DNA of 64,000 nt, taken from contig JBBEBG010000017.1 in the NCBI GenBank assembly GCA_040882465.1, positions 56,911 to 120,910 on the forward strand, written 5' to 3'. The notes beneath the pieces are model-generated. The model was not told where the DNA came from and did not search any database. It saw nothing but the letters and a program-made list of their open reading frames with translations. This DNA is from Gemmatimonadota bacterium. Lineage in GTDB: Bacteria > Gemmatimonadota > Gemmatimonadetes > Longimicrobiales > Gaopeijiaceae. A program made the translations under genes and the position numbers. This document shows positions 34,399 to 44,499 of this stretch, in pieces; positions within the stretch are counted from its first letter, which is position 1; the number at the start of each line of letters is the position of its first letter.

Positions 34399-36819
34399 AT
34401 GAGCACTCGACTCTGCGCGCTCGTCGCCTTATTTGTGTTCGTCCAGGCGGCGCCGGCGCTCGCGCAGGACCAGGCCGATGGCCCCGCCTACCAGGTGCCT
34501 CCACAGGCGATCTTGGACGTCCTCGATGCGGAGCCGCTCCCGGAGGTGGCAACGAGCCCGTCGCGCGACGTCATCGCGCTCCTCCCGCGGCGCTCCATGC
34601 CCTCCATCGCCGAATTGGCCATGCCCATGCTTCCGTTGGCCGGAACTCGGGTCAATCCAGCCACCAACGGACCGCAGCGCGCCCCCGCGGGGACGGGAAT
34701 CACGTTTCGTGACATCACTACGGGTGCCGAGCGACGAGTCCAGGTACCCGAAGGTGCACACGTCGCATTCCTGGGATTCTCACCGGACGGCCGTCGCTTC
34801 GCCTTCACGAATACGACCGGCACGCGGGTGGACCTGTATGTCGGGGATGTGACGACCGCCGAGACGCGCAGAGTGGACGCTGCCCTGAACCCGCTGGTGG
34901 GCGGGTGCGACTGGCTGAATGACAGCGCTTCGCTCCTTTGCACCTTCGTCCCACCGGGACGCGGGCCGGCGCCGGGCCTGCCGGCCGCGCCGGCGGGCCC
35001 CAACGTCCAGGAAAACTTCGGGGCGCCCGGCCCGATTCCGACGTACCAGGATCTCCTCGCCAGCGCACACGATGAGGCGCTGTTCGAATATCACTTCACG
35101 AGCGAACTCGCCTTCGTGGACGCGGCGACGGGCCGCCGCACGATCGTGGGTCTCCCTGGGTTGGTCACTGCAGCGGCGGCACCGGGCGGGGAGTACCTGC
35201 TCATCACGAGAATCAAGCGGCCTTTCTCACGCTTGTTGACGTGGGGCGGGTTCCCTCAGGATATCGAGATCTGGAACCGCGGTGGGGAGCGCCTCCGGAC
35301 GATCGCCGACGTTCCGACGCGGGATGCCGTGCCGATCAACGGAGTGATCACGGGCCCGCGCTCGGTTCGATGGGCTCCGCTCGATCCAGCCACGCTCGTC
35401 TGGGTGGAGGCGCTGGATGGGGGCGATCTCCGAAACAGCGTCCCGCACCGCGACCGGGTCCTCACATTGATCCCGCCCTTCACAGGGACTCCAATGGAGG
35501 TGGCGAGGACCGAGTACCGATACGGGGGGGCGAGCTGGACCGAGGAGGGCCTCATCCTGCTCACCGAAAACGACCGCGACACTCGGACGACGCGCACCTG
35601 GGTGATGAGCGCGAATTGGACCGAGCCGCGCAAGTTGTGGGATCGCCCGCAGCAGGACAGTTACGGCAATCCTGGGAGCCCGGTTTTTCGCCCCGGCACC
35701 GGCGCCATCCTGCAGGACGGCGACGCGATCTACCTCACCGGCGCGGGCGCCTCACCCGACGGAGACCTTCCCTTCCTGGACCGTCTCGACCTCGAGAATT
35801 TCGCGACGGAGCGCCTCTTCCGGAGCGACACCGAGAGCTACGAGACGGTCGTGGGTCTGCTCGACGATGGCGCCACGAGGGTGATCACGCGAAGGGAGAC
35901 GAGAACGAACCCGCCGAACTATTTCGTGCGGGATCTCGGGGCCGGGACGATGCAGGCGGTCACGGATTTCGCCGATCCCCACCCGGAGATCACGCAGGCC
36001 ATGGCCGATCGCCGGTTCGTCACTTACGCGCGGGAGGACGGCCTCCCCCTGAGCGGGACGATCTACCTCCCGGCCGGTTATGAGGAAGGGGATCGAGTGC
36101 CAATGCTGGTGTGGGCTTATCCGCGCGAATTCGTGGACCCCGGCGCGGCGGGCCAGGTCGTGGGTTCGCCGAACCGGTATACCCCGGTCACGGGCGCCTC
36201 CCACCTCCTCTTCCTCACCCAGGGGTACGCGATCTTCGACGGTCCTTCCATGCCGATCGTCGGACCCGGCGAGACGGCCAACGACCAGTACGTCGAGCAG
36301 CTCGTGTCGAGCGCCCGGGCCGCAGTCGATCATGCGGTGGAGCTCGGCATCGCCGATCGAGACCGAGTCGCGGTCGGAGGCCACAGCTACGGCGCCTTCA
36401 TGACGGCCAACCTTCTGGCGCACTCCGATCTATTCAGGGCGGGGATCGCAAGAAGTGGAGCGTACAACCGGTCGCTGACGCCCTTCGGTTTCCAGAGCGA
36501 ACGGCGCACCTTCTGGGAGGTGCCTGATGTGTACGGAAACATGTCGCCCTTTTACCACGCCGATAAGATCGACGAGCCGATTCTCCTGATTCACGGCGAA
36601 GCGGACAACAACTCCGGCACGTTCCCGATCCAGTCGGAGCGCCTCTATATGGCCCTCAAGGGTCATGGCGCCACCGCGCGCTACGTCACCCTTCCGCACG
36701 AAGCGCACGGGTATGCCGCCCGCGAGTCCAACCTCCACGTGCTCTGGGAGACGCTGACCTGGCTGGACACCTACGTGAAGAACGCGCCGCCGAGCCGTCC
36801 CCCACTCGCCTTACAGTGA
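34399..36819 (+). CDS. S9-family prolyl-oligopeptidase-type serine peptidase, exported
   Basis: The 806-residue protein has a signal peptide (MSTRLCALVALFVFVQAAPA then LAQ), an N-terminal beta-propeller and a C-terminal alpha/beta hydrolase. Ser is in GGHSYGAFMTANLL, Asp in IHGEADNNSGT and His in PHEAHGYAARES. The DNNSGT and LYMALKGHG motifs fit the glutamyl-endopeptidase-like S9D branch. It likely degrades peptides in the periplasm. ATG at 34399 has GGAGG 10-14 bases upstream. It ends in a nine-base overlap with the convergent symporter gene. Confidence 0.92.
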   Translation: MSTRLCALVALFVFVQAAPALAQDQADGPAYQVPPQAILDVLDAEPLPEVATSPSRDVIALLPRRSMPSIAELAMPMLPLAGTRVNPATNGPQRAPAGTGITFRDITTGAERRVQVPEGAHVAFLGFSPDGRRFAFTNTTGTRVDLYVGDVTTAETRRVDAALNPLVGGCDWLNDSASLLCTFVPPGRGPAPGLPAAPAGPNVQENFGAPGPIPTYQDLLASAHDEALFEYHFTSELAFVDAATGRRTIVGLPGLVTAAAAPGGEYLLITRIKRPFSRLLTWGGFPQDIEIWNRGGERLRTIADVPTRDAVPINGVITGPRSVRWAPLDPATLVWVEALDGGDLRNSVPHRDRVLTLIPPFTGTPMEVARTEYRYGGASWTEEGLILLTENDRDTRTTRTWVMSANWTEPRKLWDRPQQDSYGNPGSPVFRPGTGAILQDGDAIYLTGAGASPDGDLPFLDRLDLENFATERLFRSDTESYETVVGLLDDGATRVITRRETRTNPPNYFVRDLGAGTMQAVTDFADPHPEITQAMADRRFVTYAREDGLPLSGTIYLPAGYEEGDRVPMLVWAYPREFVDPGAAGQVVGSPNRYTPVTGASHLLFLTQGYAIFDGPSMPIVGPGETANDQYVEQLVSSARAAVDHAVELGIADRDRVAVGGHSYGAFMTANLLAHSDLFRAGIARSGAYNRSLTPFGFQSERRTFWEVPDVYGNMSPFYHADKIDEPILLIHGEADNNSGTFPIQSERLYMALKGHGATARYVTLPHEAHGYAARESNLHVLWETLTWLDTYVKNAPPSRPPLALQ

Positions 36820-38571
36820 CCGCTCCTCGAGCACCCGGTCCGCGGGCATGCCGCGGAGATTGCGCGCGATCCAGGCGAAGGAGAGACCCGCGAGGACAAG
36901 GAAGATGAATGCGTCGCGGGTTTCGCCGAAGATCAGCTTTCCGGTCCCGAAGAGGCTCGCGTAAACGGCCGTCACCCCCGCGACCCAATTCGTCCAGTTC
37001 AGTGGTCCGCCGTCCATCCCTTCCTTTCCGTATCCGAGCCGGGTCGCGACCTGGTACCAACCCGGCCCCCCGGGACGCACTTTCTTGTAAAAGCGGTCGA
37101 GAACCTCCGCGCGCTCGGGCTTCGTTACGAAGGTGACGGCCAACCACACCGCGGTCGACGCCAGAACCGTCCCCATCATGATCGTCGCCCACTGGGAGGG
37201 CTCGTCGGGATCGAGCCCCGCTCCGAACCAGAGGAAGAGGCTGACGGCGAGCGATGCCACCATCGCGGAGATCTCCGACCAGGCGTTGATCCGCCACCAG
37301 TACCAGCGGAGGATGAGGACCAATCCCGTCCCGGCGCCGATCGCGAGGAGAAAACGCCATGCGCCCTCGATGGAGGTCATCGCGGTGGTCACGAGAAGGG
37401 ACGCGACCATGAGAAAAACGGTCGCCCCCCTGGAGACCCGGACGAGCTCGCGTTCGCTGGCGTCCTTCTTCACGAAGCGCGCGTAGAGATCGTTGACCAG
37501 GTAACTCGCGCCCCAGTTCAGCTGAGTTGAGATCGTGGACATATACGCCGCAGCGAATCCAGCCAGGAGGAGTCCCGTGAGCCCCGGGGGAAGGAGGTCC
37601 ACGATCGCGAGGATGTAGCCTTGGCGGGGATTGTCGAGATCCGTGTAAAGGACCGTGGACGCGAGCGCGACCAGGATCCAGGGCCAGGGACGGACCGCGT
37701 AATGCGCGACGTTGAACCAGAGGGTGGCGAGGAGTCCGTCCCGCTCCGTCCGCGCGGCGAAGATCCGCTGGGCGACGTAGCCTCCGCCCCCGGGCTCGGC
37801 CCCCGGGTACCAGGAAGCCCACCAGTTCATCCCGAGGTAAACCGCGAAGGTCATGGCTGGCATCCAGGTCGCGCCCTCGAGCGGAAGGAGTGAGAGCGCC
37901 GCTTCGGTCGAACCGTACACGCCCGCGATTCCCTCCTCGAGCCCCGCGATCCCACCCACCGCGTCCACCGCGAAGATGGCGAGAATGACCGCCCCACCGA
38001 AGGCGAGCCCGAACTGGAAGAAGTCGGTGACGACGACGCCCCAGAGCCCCGCCACCACCGAATAGCTCGCGGCGAGGAAGAAACAAACCAGGAGAGCGGA
38101 CCACCGCGGGATATCGAGGGCGCCCACCGTGATCTCGACCATCGCGAGATTCACCCACCCCATCACGATCAGATTGATGGGCAGGGCGAGGTATGCGGCC
38201 CGAAATCCCCTCAGGATCGCCGCCGGTTCCCCTCCATAACGAAGCTCCGTGAACTCGACATCGGTCAGCACGCCGGCTCGCCGCCAAAGGCGCGCGTAAA
38301 AGAACACGGTCAGGATTCCGCTCATCACCATGTTCCACCAGAGCCAGTTTCCTGCGACGCCGTACTGGACCACCAGCTCCGTCACCGCGAGCGGCGTGTC
38401 CGCGGCGAAGGTGGTGGCTACCATCGAAGTCCCCGCGAGCCACCATGGCAGAGCCCTTCCCCCGACGAAGTACTCGGACATCGACCGCCCTCCGCGCTTC
38501 GAGAGGGCGAGCCCGATCGCCGCCGCGATGACGAAGTAAAGGACGATGATGGACCAATCGAGTCCGGTCAT
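36811..38571 (-). CDS. Sodium:solute symporter (SSS family)
   Basis: The 586-residue transporter has SKRGGRSMSEYFVGGRALPW before TM2, a sodium-site-like SMVATTFAADTPLAV and LLLAGFAAAYMSTISTQLNW in TM8-9. Its C-terminal part is long, with several extra segments and a soluble loop (DRFYKKVRPGGPGWYQV). Substrate unknown. ATG at 38571; the frame could start at 38619, but MTGLDWSIIVLYF gives a normal N-terminus. It is monocistronic in this window, convergent with the S9 peptidase. Confidence 0.9.
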   Translation of the reverse strand: MTGLDWSIIVLYFVIAAAIGLALSKRGGRSMSEYFVGGRALPWWLAGTSMVATTFAADTPLAVTELVVQYGVAGNWLWWNMVMSGILTVFFYARLWRRAGVLTDVEFTELRYGGEPAAILRGFRAAYLALPINLIVMGWVNLAMVEITVGALDIPRWSALLVCFFLAASYSVVAGLWGVVVTDFFQFGLAFGGAVILAIFAVDAVGGIAGLEEGIAGVYGSTEAALSLLPLEGATWMPAMTFAVYLGMNWWASWYPGAEPGGGGYVAQRIFAARTERDGLLATLWFNVAHYAVRPWPWILVALASTVLYTDLDNPRQGYILAIVDLLPPGLTGLLLAGFAAAYMSTISTQLNWGASYLVNDLYARFVKKDASERELVRVSRGATVFLMVASLLVTTAMTSIEGAWRFLLAIGAGTGLVLILRWYWWRINAWSEISAMVASLAVSLFLWFGAGLDPDEPSQWATIMMGTVLASTAVWLAVTFVTKPERAEVLDRFYKKVRPGGPGWYQVATRLGYGKEGMDGGPLNWTNWVAGVTAVYASLFGTGKLIFGETRDAFIFLVLAGLSFAWIARNLRGMPADRVLEERSL

Positions 38572-38777
38572 TTCTTGCCCGTAGGGCCCGTGGGGGTTAA
38601 CAAACCTGGTGGATTCCAACGCTGCCGCAGGTTAGAGCAGGGTACGCTGGTGGGAAAGGGGGATACGTTACGCAGGAGCCGCCCGTGTCTGCCCGTGCCC
38701 CGCGCGACCCCAGGCGCACTCCTCAGGGATTTCCCGATTGTGACGCTCGTGGTTGAGCCTTACGCTGGGTGCTTCTA

Positions 38778-39392
38778 ATGATCAAACGACCCTCTGGGGC
38801 CCTTCGGGCCATTCTCCTGGAAGACGATCCCCTGGATGCGGAGCTGATCACCCACCGGCTCCAGGAAGCGGATCCGGAGGTGCGCGTGGCCTGGGCGTCC
38901 GACTCGAACACTTTCCGTCAGGCCCTTCGGGAATCCACTCCGCATATCGTCCTCTCCGATCGGGGAGTTCCAGACTTCAACTCTCTCGACGCGATGCGAG
39001 TCGTCCGCGAGAAACACCCCGGTTGCCCATTCCTCCTGGTCTCGGGGAGCCTCGACCGGGTCGGCGTCGCCTGCCTCCAGTCCGGCGCCGCCGATTATAT
39101 CCCCAAGTCCGAGCTCTTCCGCTTGGGCGACGCGATCGCACGCGCCGTACACCTTCGGGAGCCCCTGAAGCGACTCTCCGCCCGGCAGTGGCAGGTCTTT
39201 CGGCTCCTCGCGGCCGGCGCGTCCACCAAAGTAATCGCGAGACGGCTGCATCTCTCGGTAAAGACGGTGGAAACCCACCGCACCGAAGCGATGAAGCGCC
39301 TCGGCCTCCCCGACTTGGCTAGCCTCGTTCGGTATGCCCTTCGCCTCGGCATCATCTCCGCCGGAGACGAAGACCCCATGCCAGCGCCCTAA
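38778..39392 (+). CDS. Response regulator with LuxR-type DNA-binding domain
   Basis: The 204-residue protein has a receiver domain (AILLEDDPLDAELITHRLQE; phosphoacceptor Asp in HIVLSDRGVPDF; Lys in YIPKSEL) and a C-terminal LuxR helix-turn-helix (RLSARQWQVFRLLAAGAST, LSVKTVETHRTEAMKRLGL). It is the first of four signal-transduction genes and the only one with a DNA-binding domain, so it is the likely output. ATG at 38778 is used; a GTG at 38769 is in phase. Confidence 0.92.
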   Translation: MIKRPSGALRAILLEDDPLDAELITHRLQEADPEVRVAWASDSNTFRQALRESTPHIVLSDRGVPDFNSLDAMRVVREKHPGCPFLLVSGSLDRVGVACLQSGAADYIPKSELFRLGDAIARAVHLREPLKRLSARQWQVFRLLAAGASTKVIARRLHLSVKTVETHRTEAMKRLGLPDLASLVRYALRLGIISAGDEDPMPAP

Positions 39393-39476
39393 GGAAAACC
39401 CTGATACCACAAGTTCAAGTTGGCGCATATCTTCGGTCCGAGCAGGCCCACCCGCCATTCGGGGCCCGGATCCGGA

Positions 39477-41735
39477 ATGAAACGCGGATTGCCCCCCCTT
39501 CTTCCTCTGGGTGAGCAGCTCCTCGAGGAGCTGCTCGGGGCTCTCATTTCGACTCGCCCGGACGGCGAGATCGTCGCTTGGAATTCGGAGGCCTCCGACC
39601 TCTTCGGGTTCACTGCGGAAGAGGCGATTGGCCAGTCCGTCTTCGACACCATCGTTCCATCGGAGTCCGAAGAGGAGAGGCGCAAGTGGACCGAAGCCGC
39701 CGCCGCTCCAGGCCCTACGATTTACGAGGGAGTCCGCCGCAGGAAGGACGGTCTCTTCATGTACGTGGACGTCGTGGCGAAAGCCATCAACGACCGCGCC
39801 GGGTCGCGCTACCTGATCTCGAACGAACGGGACACGACCCCGATTAGGTACCAGAGGGAGGCGAAAATCCTCCAGACTCGTTTCGGTGGTGTGATCGAAG
39901 CCGCTCCGGACGCGATCGTGCTCGTGGATCGGGGCGGGCGCATCTCGCTGGTGAATCCCGAGGTTGAGCGACTCCTGGGATACGGGCGCGAAGAGCTTCT
40001 CGGGAAACCCGTGGACCTTCTCGTACCGGATCGTTTCCGCGACACCCACTCGGCGCACCGAAGCGGATACTTCGCGGACCCGCGGACCCGCGCCATGGGA
40101 ATCGGGCTCCAGCTCTCGGCGCTCAAGAAGGACGGGACGGAGTGCCCCGTGGAAATCAGTCTGAGCCCACTTGAGGTTGGGAACGAAGTGTTCGCCATCG
40201 CCTCCATTCGAGATGTGACCGAACGGAGGCGAACCGAAGCTCGCTTCCGCGCGCTCCTCGAATCCGCGCCGGACGCGATGGTGATCGTGGATCGGTCGGG
40301 ACGAATCGCTCTCGTCAATTCTCAACTCGAACAACTTTTCGGCTACACCAGGGACGAGCTCATCGAAAAGCCGGTGGACGCGCTCGTGCCGACCCGCTTC
40401 CGAGGAGTTCACCCGGGCCATCGCACAGGGTATCTCTCCGATCCGCACGCGCGCCCCATGGGGACGGGTCTCGACCTTTGGGCACGGCGGAAGGACGGCT
40501 CGGAGTTCCCCGTCGAGATCAGCTTGAGTCCCGTCGAAACGGAGGAAGGAACCCTCGTCACCGCCTCGATCCGCAACGTGAGCGAACGCAAGCTGAGCGA
40601 GGAACGGCGAAGGAAGAATACGGAGAGTAGGTTTCGGAGGGAGTCCGAGGCTCGCCGTGAGGTTCAGGAATATCTGGACGCGATGTCTACCCTGAATGCC
40701 AAGGTCGCCTGGGACGGGACGATCCTCCTCGTGAATCGCATCGCCCAGGAGGCGAGCGGGCTTTCCCTCGATGCACTACTCGAAACGGCCTTCGCCGATG
40801 CCCCCTGGTGGTCGTGGGACGACGACCTTCGGACTCGCATGGCCGAAGCCTTCGAGGAAGCGCTTTCCGGCACCACTGTCACTGGTGAAGAGAACTTCAG
40901 GATTTTCGACGTGCAGGTTCCGGTCAGCTTCAGCCTGGTCCCGATCGCGGGGGCCGACGGAAAGGTCGCCTACATCGTGATGGAGGCTCGCGATATCTCT
41001 CGTCTCGTCGCCGCAGAGCATGCGTTGCGGACCGCGAACGAGGAGCTCGAAGCCTTCACCTACTCCGTCTCGCACGACCTTCGTGCCCCGCTCCGACAGG
41101 TGGACGGGTTTTCAAAGGTGCTTCGCGAACACCTCGGGGACGACGTCGATCCGAAGACGGACCACCTCATGCAAAGGATCGAGAACGGAACCCGGCACAT
41201 GGGCCAGCTCGTGGATGACCTCCTTTACCTGGCGCGTGTCGGGCGACAGGACCTCCGGGTCCGCCCGACCCCCCTGGAGTCCGTCGTGCAGGAGACGATT
41301 GGAGATCTCAAGGCGGACGCGAAGGACCGGAAGATCGAATGGCGAGTGGGCGAGCTACCGGTGGCCGACTGCGATCCCGGGCTCGTGCGGATCGTCTTCA
41401 CGAATCTCCTCTCCAACGCGGTGAAGTACTCGCGCCCTCGGGAGGTCGCCGTGATCGAGGTCGGGTCATGCAAGCGACAAGGGACGCAAGCGTTTTTTGT
41501 CCGCGATAACGGAGTCGGCTTCGATGCCAAGTACGCGGACAAGCTCTTCGGCGTCTTTCAGCGGCTCCATCGCGCGGATCAATTCGAGGGGAGCGGCGTG
41601 GGACTGGCGACGGTTCGACGGATCGTCCACAAGCACGGTGGCGAGATCTGGGCCCAAGCCGAAAAGAGCATCGGAGCGACCTTCACTTTCACACTCGGAC
41701 CCGCCGGCAAAGCGGATCCGGCCGAAAGTCGATGA
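39477..41735 (+). CDS. Multi-PAS sensor histidine kinase, soluble
   Basis: The 752-residue kinase has three similar PAS domains (GALISTRPDGEIVAWNSEAS; APDAIVLVDRGGRISLVNPE; APDAMVIVDRSGRIALVNSQ) followed by a fourth, more diverged one near residue 400 (LNAKVAWDGTILLVNRIAQE). HisKA is TYSVSHDLRAPLRQVDGFSK with the acceptor His, then N-box FTNLLSNAVKYSR and G-boxes (DNGVGFDAKY, GSGVGLATVRRI). No membrane segment is seen, so it is cytoplasmic. PAS 2 and 3 are near duplicates. ATG at 39477 follows GGATCCGGA; a TTG at 39420 is less likely. It overlaps the next gene by ATGA. Confidence 0.93.
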   Translation: MKRGLPPLLPLGEQLLEELLGALISTRPDGEIVAWNSEASDLFGFTAEEAIGQSVFDTIVPSESEEERRKWTEAAAAPGPTIYEGVRRRKDGLFMYVDVVAKAINDRAGSRYLISNERDTTPIRYQREAKILQTRFGGVIEAAPDAIVLVDRGGRISLVNPEVERLLGYGREELLGKPVDLLVPDRFRDTHSAHRSGYFADPRTRAMGIGLQLSALKKDGTECPVEISLSPLEVGNEVFAIASIRDVTERRRTEARFRALLESAPDAMVIVDRSGRIALVNSQLEQLFGYTRDELIEKPVDALVPTRFRGVHPGHRTGYLSDPHARPMGTGLDLWARRKDGSEFPVEISLSPVETEEGTLVTASIRNVSERKLSEERRRKNTESRFRRESEARREVQEYLDAMSTLNAKVAWDGTILLVNRIAQEASGLSLDALLETAFADAPWWSWDDDLRTRMAEAFEEALSGTTVTGEENFRIFDVQVPVSFSLVPIAGADGKVAYIVMEARDISRLVAAEHALRTANEELEAFTYSVSHDLRAPLRQVDGFSKVLREHLGDDVDPKTDHLMQRIENGTRHMGQLVDDLLYLARVGRQDLRVRPTPLESVVQETIGDLKADAKDRKIEWRVGELPVADCDPGLVRIVFTNLLSNAVKYSRPREVAVIEVGSCKRQGTQAFFVRDNGVGFDAKYADKLFGVFQRLHRADQFEGSGVGLATVRRIVHKHGGEIWAQAEKSIGATFTFTLGPAGKADPAESR

Positions 41736-42190
41736 TCGAGCCGGCCGTCGAGCTCCTCCTCGTCGAGGACGATCCCGGCGACGCCGAACTCATCCTCCTC
41801 TTCCTCGCCGAGGAGGGGGTAACCAAGGTGCGCCATGTGCATGATGGGGAAGAAGCGCTGGAGTTTCTTCGCGGCCCCGGCGCGCACGCCGGCCGAGTCG
41901 CGGCCTCCCTGCCAAGGGTGATTTTTCTCGACCTGAAGCTCCCCAAAGTCAGCGGACTGGAGGTGCTCCTGGCGTTGCGCGAGGACCCGCGGACGGCGCG
42001 GATCCCCGTGGTCATGCTCACCTCATCGGGGCTCGAGCAGGATGTCGGGACGGCATACCGCCTGGGCGCCAACAGCTTCGTGCAGAAACCCGTAGACTTT
42101 GAACGGTTTCGTGAGACGATCCGCCTCATGGCGCGATATTGGCTCGGAGTGAACGAGCGCCCTCCGGGCCGGGAATACGGGGGCACCTGA
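41732..42190 (+). CDS. Single-domain response regulator (Rcp1/CheY-like)
   Basis: The 152-residue receiver has acidic pocket LLLVEDDPGDAELILLFLAE, phosphoacceptor Asp in RVIFLDLKLPKVSG, the Thr/Ser switch in VVMLTSSGLEQD and Lys in FVQKPVDFERF. The DLKLPKVSGLEVL pattern is that of Rcp1-type regulators that pair with phytochrome-like kinases. Its start overlaps the kinase stop (ATGA) and its stop overlaps the next start (TGATG), so it is likely a partner of the kinase before it. Confidence 0.92.
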   Translation: MIEPAVELLLVEDDPGDAELILLFLAEEGVTKVRHVHDGEEALEFLRGPGAHAGRVAASLPRVIFLDLKLPKVSGLEVLLALREDPRTARIPVVMLTSSGLEQDVGTAYRLGANSFVQKPVDFERFRETIRLMARYWLGVNERPPGREYGGT

Positions 42191-44475
42191 TGGCCGGGCC
42201 CAAGCGAGGTCACCGCGAGCGCCTCCGCGTCCTCATCGTCGAACACGACGAAGCGGACGCCGAGATCTGCGTTCACGTGCTCCAGGATTCGGGATTCGAG
42301 GTCGAGGCGGAAGTGGCGGGCACGTTCGAGGAGCTTCGAGAGGCCATCGGAGGCAAGTCTTTCGACGTCCTTCTCTCGGACTTCCGCCTTCCGGGGTGGA
42401 ATGGGATGGAAGCCTTCCGGGAGATTCGCTCCTGGGGAGTCACGACCCCCTTCATACTCGTGACCGGCACGCTCGGGGACGAGCAGGCCGTCGAGTGCAT
42501 CAAACAGGGGGTGGCGGACTATGTGGCGAAGGACCACATGGCTCGACTCCCACTGGCGGTCCGCCGCGTCCTCGCGGAAGACCGTGCGCGTCGGTATCAG
42601 GAACACACCTCCGAGCAGATCCGCGTCCTGACTCTCGCCCTGGACCAGAGCCCAGCGGCGGTCTTTATAACCGATTTGGCCGGACGGATCCAGTGGGTGA
42701 ACCGCCGATTCGCCGAGTCGAGCGGCTTTACCGCGGAAGAGGCCATCGGGCGGACCCCCCGGCTTCTCCGATCGGGTGAAGTCCCCCCCGGCGTCTACGA
42801 CGACCTCTGGAAATCCGCTTTGGCGGGACACCCGTGGCGGGGTGAGATCCGGAATCGCCGAAAGAGCGGAGAGCTTTATTGGGACTCTACGACGATCACA
42901 CCGATTCGGGACACGTCGGGACGGGTCACGCACTTCCTCGCCACCCAGGAGGATGTCACCGCTCGCAAGGAAGCCGTGAAGGCGCTGGAGGAGAGTGAGG
43001 CGCGGTTTCGAAAGCTCATCGAAGCCACCTTCGACGCCGTCGTGATCACAGAGGCCGGGGTCATCATTGCCGCGAACGAAGGACTCGCGACGTTGGTCGG
43101 ACGCCCGTTGTCGGAGCTGATCGGCCAGCCCGCGCTCGACCTCGTGGATGTGGCCGACCGCCCGGCTTCCGCGACACGTCTCTCCGACGGCTTCGAGGGC
43201 CGCACCGAGTTCTCCGTGACGCTTGCGGATGGCCGTCGGTTGTTGTTGGAGGCTACAGCGCGCCTCCACGAGTTCGAGGGGCGGCAGGTCCGGATCTCCG
43301 CGTATCGCGACATAAGCGGCGTTCGCCTCCTGGAAGACCAGCTCAGACAGGCGCAGAAAATGGAGGCGGTAGGGCGGCTGGCCGGAGGTGTTGCGCACGA
43401 CTTCAATAACCTCCTGACCGTGATCGCGAGCTACGCCGACCTCTTGATGGAAGACCTAGGCTCATCCGATCCCCGGCACCAAGACCTCGAACAGATTCGT
43501 AAGGCGGCCGACGGAGCCGCATCGCTGACCCGCCAGCTCCTCGCATTCAGCCGCCAGCAAGTCATCGAGCCGCGTGTGGTGACGCTGGAGGAAGTCGTCG
43601 GCGGGGCCGAAAAGCTCCTGCGACGCGTGGTGGGGGAGGACGTGGAGTTCGTGACCCTGATGAACCCGGGTGGAACGAGCGTCCTGATTGACCCCGGCCA
43701 ACTCGAGCAGGTCATCATGAACCTCGCCGTGAACTCCCGCGACGCGATGCCGAAGGGCGGCTCCATTACGATCGAAACTCGGCGGGTGGAGCTGAGCAAT
43801 GACGACGTGGGGAACCGCAATCCTGTGACTCCTGGATGGTACGGGCTCCTCTCTGTGAGTGACACAGGCGTTGGAATGGACGCCGCGACACAGGAGCGGA
43901 TATTCGAACCCTTCTTCACCACCAAAGCCGTCGGCAAGGGGACTGGACTCGGACTCGCCACGGTATACGGGATCGTCAAGCAAAACGCGGGCTTCATCTG
44001 GGTTTACAGCGAACCGGATCGGGGGGCGGCGTTCAAGATCTACCTTCCCCTCGCCGGTGAAGTGGACGAGGAGCACGGGGCGCCGGCGATGGCGCCTCCC
44101 CCAGAGGGTCGGGGCGAGACGATTCTCCTCGTGGAGGACGCCCCTGGCGTACGCGAAGTGGCCCGGCAGATTCTGGCGCGGCTGGGTTACGAGGTGATGG
44201 AGGCGCCCAATGGAGTCGTGGCGCTGAGCATCGCGCAGCGCCGCAAGAAGCCCATCCATCTCCTGCTCACGGACGTGGTGATGCCAGAGATGAGCGGTCC
44301 CGAGCTAGCCAAGCGCTTCGAACCTCTCTTCCCCTCGGCGAGGGTGCTCTTCATGTCCGGGTACACGGACGATTCCGTCGTCCGGCATGGGGTAATCGCT
44401 CCCGGCGTCGCGTACTTGCAGAAACCGTTCAGCCCAGCCACTCTCGCGAGAAAGGTCCGCGAGATTCTCGACTAA
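42190..44475 (+). CDS. Hybrid histidine kinase (REC-PAS-PAS-HisKA-HATPase-REC)
   Basis: The 761-residue protein starts with a receiver (LRVLIVEHDEADAEICV; Asp in DVLLSDFRLPGWNG), then two PAS domains (LDQSPAAVFITDLAGRIQWV; FDAVVITEAGVIIAANEG). The kinase core is GRLAGGVAHDFNNLLTVIAS with the acceptor His, N-box LEQVIMNLAVNSRDAMP, and G-boxes DTGVGMDAA and GTGLGLATVYGIVKQ. A C-terminal receiver follows (TILLVEDAPGVREVA; Asp in LLLTDVVMPEMSGPELA). This is the NtrB-like PAS/HisKA group that often acts with a terminal receiver. ATG at 42190 overlaps the upstream stop. Confidence 0.93.
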   Translation: MAGPKRGHRERLRVLIVEHDEADAEICVHVLQDSGFEVEAEVAGTFEELREAIGGKSFDVLLSDFRLPGWNGMEAFREIRSWGVTTPFILVTGTLGDEQAVECIKQGVADYVAKDHMARLPLAVRRVLAEDRARRYQEHTSEQIRVLTLALDQSPAAVFITDLAGRIQWVNRRFAESSGFTAEEAIGRTPRLLRSGEVPPGVYDDLWKSALAGHPWRGEIRNRRKSGELYWDSTTITPIRDTSGRVTHFLATQEDVTARKEAVKALEESEARFRKLIEATFDAVVITEAGVIIAANEGLATLVGRPLSELIGQPALDLVDVADRPASATRLSDGFEGRTEFSVTLADGRRLLLEATARLHEFEGRQVRISAYRDISGVRLLEDQLRQAQKMEAVGRLAGGVAHDFNNLLTVIASYADLLMEDLGSSDPRHQDLEQIRKAADGAASLTRQLLAFSRQQVIEPRVVTLEEVVGGAEKLLRRVVGEDVEFVTLMNPGGTSVLIDPGQLEQVIMNLAVNSRDAMPKGGSITIETRRVELSNDDVGNRNPVTPGWYGLLSVSDTGVGMDAATQERIFEPFFTTKAVGKGTGLGLATVYGIVKQNAGFIWVYSEPDRGAAFKIYLPLAGEVDEEHGAPAMAPPPEGRGETILLVEDAPGVREVARQILARLGYEVMEAPNGVVALSIAQRRKKPIHLLLTDVVMPEMSGPELAKRFEPLFPSARVLFMSGYTDDSVVRHGVIAPGVAYLQKPFSPATLARKVREILD

Positions 44476-44499
44476 CCGGGCGCGGGGCGCGGTTCCCCA

